This document shows positions 29,267-32,140 of a DNA stretch of 32,140 nt, piece by piece. The number at the start of each line of letters is the position of its first letter. Positions within the stretch are counted from its first letter, which is position 1. This DNA comes from Acidobacteriota bacterium (lineage in GTDB: Bacteria > Acidobacteriota > Terriglobia > Acidiferrales > UBA7541): contig PMES01000066.1 in the NCBI GenBank assembly GCA_003154775.1, positions 1 to 32,140 of the forward strand. Reading direction: 5' to 3'. Both the position numbers and the translations under genes were made by a program. The notes under the pieces were generated by a model. That model saw nothing but the letters and a program-made list of their open reading frames with translations. It did no database searches and was not told where the DNA came from.

Positions 29267-29752
29267 TTCCCGCAAAAAGCACCAGCCCCTCAGCCAGGCC
29301 CCTGCCCATCTCTTGGTTAGTTGATGAGCGCACATGGTGCAGCTTTCGCGCGCCTGCCTTTCCTTCCCTCTGTCATCCCGACCGGAGCAGCGGCGCTTTC
29401 TGCCGTTGCGCAGTGGAGGGATCGCGGCAACATCGCCCCCTCCCACAAAAACCCGTCCTCCCGATCCCGCCAAGTGTATGCCATCACCCTGCAAGCACCC
29501 GCCGCTCTGGCCTTGCTCTTGCTCCTCACCCCTTCCGTTGCTTGCCGATTCCCGGTCCTGGAAGGGGCTGTTCCCCAGAACTGCTGCCGCTTATCCACTT
29601 AACGTATTGACTCGCCTAACGTTACGCGGGTCACACCGGCGGTGCTGGCTGGCACGTCCCCAATGGTTTGGGTTCACCTCCCACGCCGGACCGGGCGAAT
29701 CCCCACAACCGCTGAGTCTTCTCGCTCAGTGTTGGCCGAAGGAGTTCCTCCC
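29267..29752. other. Intergenic region between cytochrome c and transketolase genes
   Basis: In this 486-bp stretch I see no gene with a ribosome binding site or a recognisable product, although open frames exist because of the high GC content. It contains a segment resembling a dispersed repeat (29371-29426), direct copies of TAACGT around 29600-29625, and a small CTGAG/CTCAG hairpin at about 29712-29729, just before the transketolase ribosome binding site. No convincing sigma70 promoter was found. Confidence 0.45.
29371..29426. repeat. Possible degenerate dispersed intergenic repeat
   Basis: The stretch beginning TGTCATCCCGACCGGAGC and ending GCAGTGGAGGGATCGCGG resembles the short GTCATCC...GGGATC-type repeats found between genes in many GC-rich genomes. 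Only one copy is visible in the window, so this rests on resemblance. Confidence 0.3.
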
Positions 29753-32011
29753 ATGAATCCCACCACAAACCGCCGCGGCCCCCAGTTGACCATCCCGGAA
29801 TTGCAGGCCGCCGCCGCTGAAATGCGCGCCATGGACATCGTCAGTATCTACGCCGCAGGCTCCGGTCATCCCGGCGGCACTCTTTCCGTAATGGACATCG
29901 CCGCCGCTCTTTATCTGAACGTCCTCAATCATGATCCCGCGAATCCCGCATGGCCCGAGCGCGATCGCGTTTTCTGGTCCGCCGGCCACAAAGCACCTGC
30001 GCTCTACGTCGCGCTCGGCAGAGCGGGTTATTTCCCGCTCGACGATGTGGTTCTGCTGCGGCAGCTCGGCTCAGGATTCGAAGGTCATCCCAATTGGTTG
30101 AAAGTTCCCGGCATCGAAATTTCCAGCGGCTCCCTGGGACAAGGACTCGGCGCCGCCGTGGGCAGCGCCCTTGCCGCAAAACTCCGCGGCGCCGCCCACC
30201 GCGTTTACGTGATCATGGGCGACGGCGAACAACAGGAAGGCAGCGTCTGGGAAGCCGCCATGGCCGCCGCGCACCACAACCTCGATAACCTCTGCGCCAT
30301 TATTGATGTCAACCGCTTGCAGATTGATGGTTGGGTCAAGGATGTGATGAATGTTGAGCCGCTTGCGGAAAAATATGCCGCGTTCGGCTGGAACATCATT
30401 TCGATTGATGGCCACGACTTCGCGCAGATTCTCGATGCCTTCTCGCGTGCCGGCCAAACCACCGGGCGTCCGACGGTCATCCTCGCCCGCACCATCAAGG
30501 GCAAAGGCGTTTCCTTCATGGAGAATGAAGCCAGTTGGCACGGCACACCGCCGAAAAAAGAACAATTTGAAAAGGCTCTGCCCGAACTGCTCACTCCTGA
30601 TTTTCCGCGCGCCCGCGTCGATGCCCTGCTCCAGCGCGCTGCCGCAAACGCCGCCGAGGTCGCACGCAAGGCGAAAGCTGGCATTCCCAAGTTCGTGCTC
30701 GAATATTGGTGGAACGCCCGCGATTCCATGAAGGTCGAGATGGACCCCACACGCATGGGCTTCGGCCGCGGCCTGGAACGCGCCGGCGAAGATCCCCGCG
30801 TGGTCACCCTGCACGCGGACATATCCGGTTCCATCCGCATCACCGATTTTGAGAGCAAGCATCCGGAACGCAACAATCGCGTCTTCAGCGTCGGCATCGC
30901 GGAGCAGAACATGATGAGCGTCGCCGCCGGCCTGGCCCGCGAAGGCTTCATCCCCGTCACTGGCACCTATGGTGTCTTCGCTTCCGGCCGCGCCTGGGAT
31001 CAGATCCGCACCACCATTTGCTACTCCAATCTGAACGTGAAAATCGCCGGCGCTCACGGCGGCATTTCCGTCGGTGCTGATGGCGCAACGCACCAGGCTC
31101 TGGAAGAAATCGCGCTGACCAGTATTTTGCCGAACATGCACGTGGTCGTGCCGTGCGATTCCGTGGAGACGCAAAAGGCCACCGAGTATTCGCTTCTCAA
31201 GCTGCAAGGGCCCTGCTACCTGCGCTTCGCCCGCGAAGCCACGCCCATCGTCACCAAACCGGATACGCCCTATGAATTCGGCGTTGCCAACGTGATTCGC
31301 TACCGCGGCGTACAGCCTAAATTCCTCGATGCCTTTGAGACCTTCCTGGGTCCTGCCTACAAGAACGAACACGAAAATGTCGCCATCATTGCCTGCGGCC
31401 CCATGGTTCCCGAAGCGATGCGCGCCGCCTGGCTTCTGAAAGAGGAGTACGCCATCGAAACGCGCGTCGTCAACGTTCATACCGTCAAGCCGCTGGATAT
31501 CCCCACCCTGGTGCGCGCAGCGGAAGATACCCGCGTCGTGGTCACCGCGGAAGAACATCAGGTCGGCGGCTTCGGCAATATCGTGGCCGGAGCCATTCTC
31601 CAGCAGCGCAAGGATTTTCGACTCCCGTTGCAACTCGCCATGGTCGGTATTGCCGATCGCTTCGGCATTTCCGGCAATCCCTGGGAACTGGTGCAACACT
31701 TTGGTCTGACTGCGGAACATCTCGCCAAGCGTGTTCTGGATCTTCTCGATAAAAAACTGGCCGCCTCGCCCGCTGCCTCCGCCTCCGTTGCCTCCACCGA
31801 GGTCCCGGCAGTTCACTGTGCCCGCTGCGGCGCCAATATCTCACCCGCTGAATATGCCAAGGAGTTGCCCTTGCCTTCCGACGAGATCTGCGCCGAGTGC
31901 GAATACCAATCCCTCGAGCTTTGCGCCGTCTGCCGCATCGAGTGGGCCAAGGTCAGCCACAACTCCACCTACATCTGCCCGGCCTGCCGCGCCAACCCCG
32001 TGCTCCGCTGA
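29753..32011 (+). CDS. tkt: Transketolase with a C-terminal zinc-ribbon-like tail
   Basis: Transketolase moves two-carbon ketol units between sugar phosphates in the pentose phosphate pathway, using thiamine diphosphate. The 752-residue protein has the TPP-binding domain (GSGHPGG with H39, WSAGHKAPALY, and MGDGEQQEGSVWEA...IIDVN at 155-187), the pyrimidine-binding domain with the catalytic Glu (VGIAEQNM, E384) and a C-terminal transketolase domain (VVVTAEEHQVGGFGN). Normal transketolases have about 620-680 residues. Here about 66 extra residues form a cysteine-rich tail with four CxxC pairs (C689/692, C713/716, C724/727, C742/745), likely two zinc sites, joined by an Ala/Ser/Pro linker. ATG 29753 is chosen for AAGGAG 8 nt upstream. 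A split-type (N plus C fused) transketolase origin is possible. The tail's role is unknown. Confidence 0.92.
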   Translation: MNPTTNRRGPQLTIPELQAAAAEMRAMDIVSIYAAGSGHPGGTLSVMDIAAALYLNVLNHDPANPAWPERDRVFWSAGHKAPALYVALGRAGYFPLDDVVLLRQLGSGFEGHPNWLKVPGIEISSGSLGQGLGAAVGSALAAKLRGAAHRVYVIMGDGEQQEGSVWEAAMAAAHHNLDNLCAIIDVNRLQIDGWVKDVMNVEPLAEKYAAFGWNIISIDGHDFAQILDAFSRAGQTTGRPTVILARTIKGKGVSFMENEASWHGTPPKKEQFEKALPELLTPDFPRARVDALLQRAAANAAEVARKAKAGIPKFVLEYWWNARDSMKVEMDPTRMGFGRGLERAGEDPRVVTLHADISGSIRITDFESKHPERNNRVFSVGIAEQNMMSVAAGLAREGFIPVTGTYGVFASGRAWDQIRTTICYSNLNVKIAGAHGGISVGADGATHQALEEIALTSILPNMHVVVPCDSVETQKATEYSLLKLQGPCYLRFAREATPIVTKPDTPYEFGVANVIRYRGVQPKFLDAFETFLGPAYKNEHENVAIIACGPMVPEAMRAAWLLKEEYAIETRVVNVHTVKPLDIPTLVRAAEDTRVVVTAEEHQVGGFGNIVAGAILQQRKDFRLPLQLAMVGIADRFGISGNPWELVQHFGLTAEHLAKRVLDLLDKKLAASPAASASVASTEVPAVHCARCGANISPAEYAKELPLPSDEICAECEYQSLELCAVCRIEWAKVSHNSTYICPACRANPVLR

Positions 32012-32036
32012 CACTCGCTCCCGCGCGCGCTCTCAC

Positions 32037-32140
32037 TTACCATTTTGCGCTGCTAACCTGTGCAAGCACCCTTGCCTTCATCGCCGCCCTTGTGAAATCC
32101 ACTTCTCCGGTTACCGCGTTATAGACCTCTGCATAAATAA
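32037..32140 (-). CDS. C-terminal end of an unidentified gene, cut by the window edge
   Basis: On the minus strand the frame is open from the window edge to a TAA at 32037-32039, giving 33 residues that end MKARVLAQVSSAKW. The piece reads like an ordinary soluble protein end (VYNAVTGEVDFTRAAM), but it is too short to assign. It is convergent with the transketolase gene, with only 25 nt between the stops. Confidence 0.35.
   Translation of the reverse strand, partial: IYAEVYNAVTGEVDFTRAAMKARVLAQVSSAKW

Noticed and set aside
26221-29700. Similarity between GCCGGACCCGGGCGAATCC (near 26220) and a like string near 29685
   Set aside because: Only about 18 bp are shared and the flanks differ; too short in GC-rich DNA to call a repeat family.
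30071-31816. 581-codon minus-strand frame opposite the transketolase gene
   Set aside because: Composition is that of an antisense shadow; the plus strand encodes a clear transketolase with all catalytic residues.
1-32140. CRISPR array, insertion sequence, rRNA operon or prophage genes
   Set aside because: No regular spaced repeats, transposase, integrase, rRNA or phage structural gene was seen.

Overview
The window looks like chromosomal DNA of a Gram-negative, GC-rich bacterium, most likely an acidobacterium. This is inferred from gene content: lipid A genes (lpxD and an LpxL/HtrB-type acyltransferase), a complete C30 hopanoid operon, a secreted M28 peptidase joined to a TonB C-terminal domain, and a GAF/sigma54 activator next to a STAS protein and a drug-type exporter. 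No rRNA or phylogenetic marker is present to prove it. Layout from left to right. (1) 1-1875: poorly conserved small genes, one a two-membrane-segment protein split by an in-frame TAG, ending at an 11-bp tandem repeat and the 5' half of a tRNA gene. This looks like the edge of an acquired or decaying segment. (2) 2122-4605: small housekeeping or accessory genes, namely a ribosome-hibernation-type protein, a DUF72/YecE protein, a zinc-ribbon protein and an ABM-like protein. (3) 4602-15122, minus strand: a tightly packed hopanoid operon read from a good sigma70-type promoter at 15261-15289, in the order shc, hpnH, hpnA, hpnG, two zinc-type MDR dehydrogenases, a fused hpnC-hpnD gene, hpnE. (4) 15529-17502, minus: lpxL-like and lpxD. 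(5) 17592-23470: a GT39 membrane glycosyltransferase, a membrane-anchored alpha/beta-hydrolase-fold protein lacking its nucleophile serine, a double-GNAT protein and the M28-TonB protein. (6) 23613-28549, plus strand: a GAF-GAF-AAA+-Fis sigma54 activator, then tandem dyads and a -24/-12-type promoter, then STAS, sigma-like and MFS exporter genes. (7) 28847-32140: a c-type cytochrome, a transketolase with an eight-cysteine zinc-ribbon-like tail, and the end of an unidentified minus-strand gene. How the genes fit together: the HpnD half should make presqualene diphosphate, the HpnC half hydroxysqualene and HpnE squalene. Shc cyclises squalene to hopene, HpnH would attach adenosine, and HpnG would remove adenine to leave ribosylhopane. 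The two polyol-dehydrogenase-like MDR genes follow hpnG directly and are candidates for the later sugar-chain reduction. The most surprising points are the HpnC-HpnD fusion, an HpnH that keeps the family frame but has lost its CxxxCxxC radical-SAM motif, the embedded MDR pair, and the apparent sigma54 circuit in front of the STAS/sigma-like/exporter genes.
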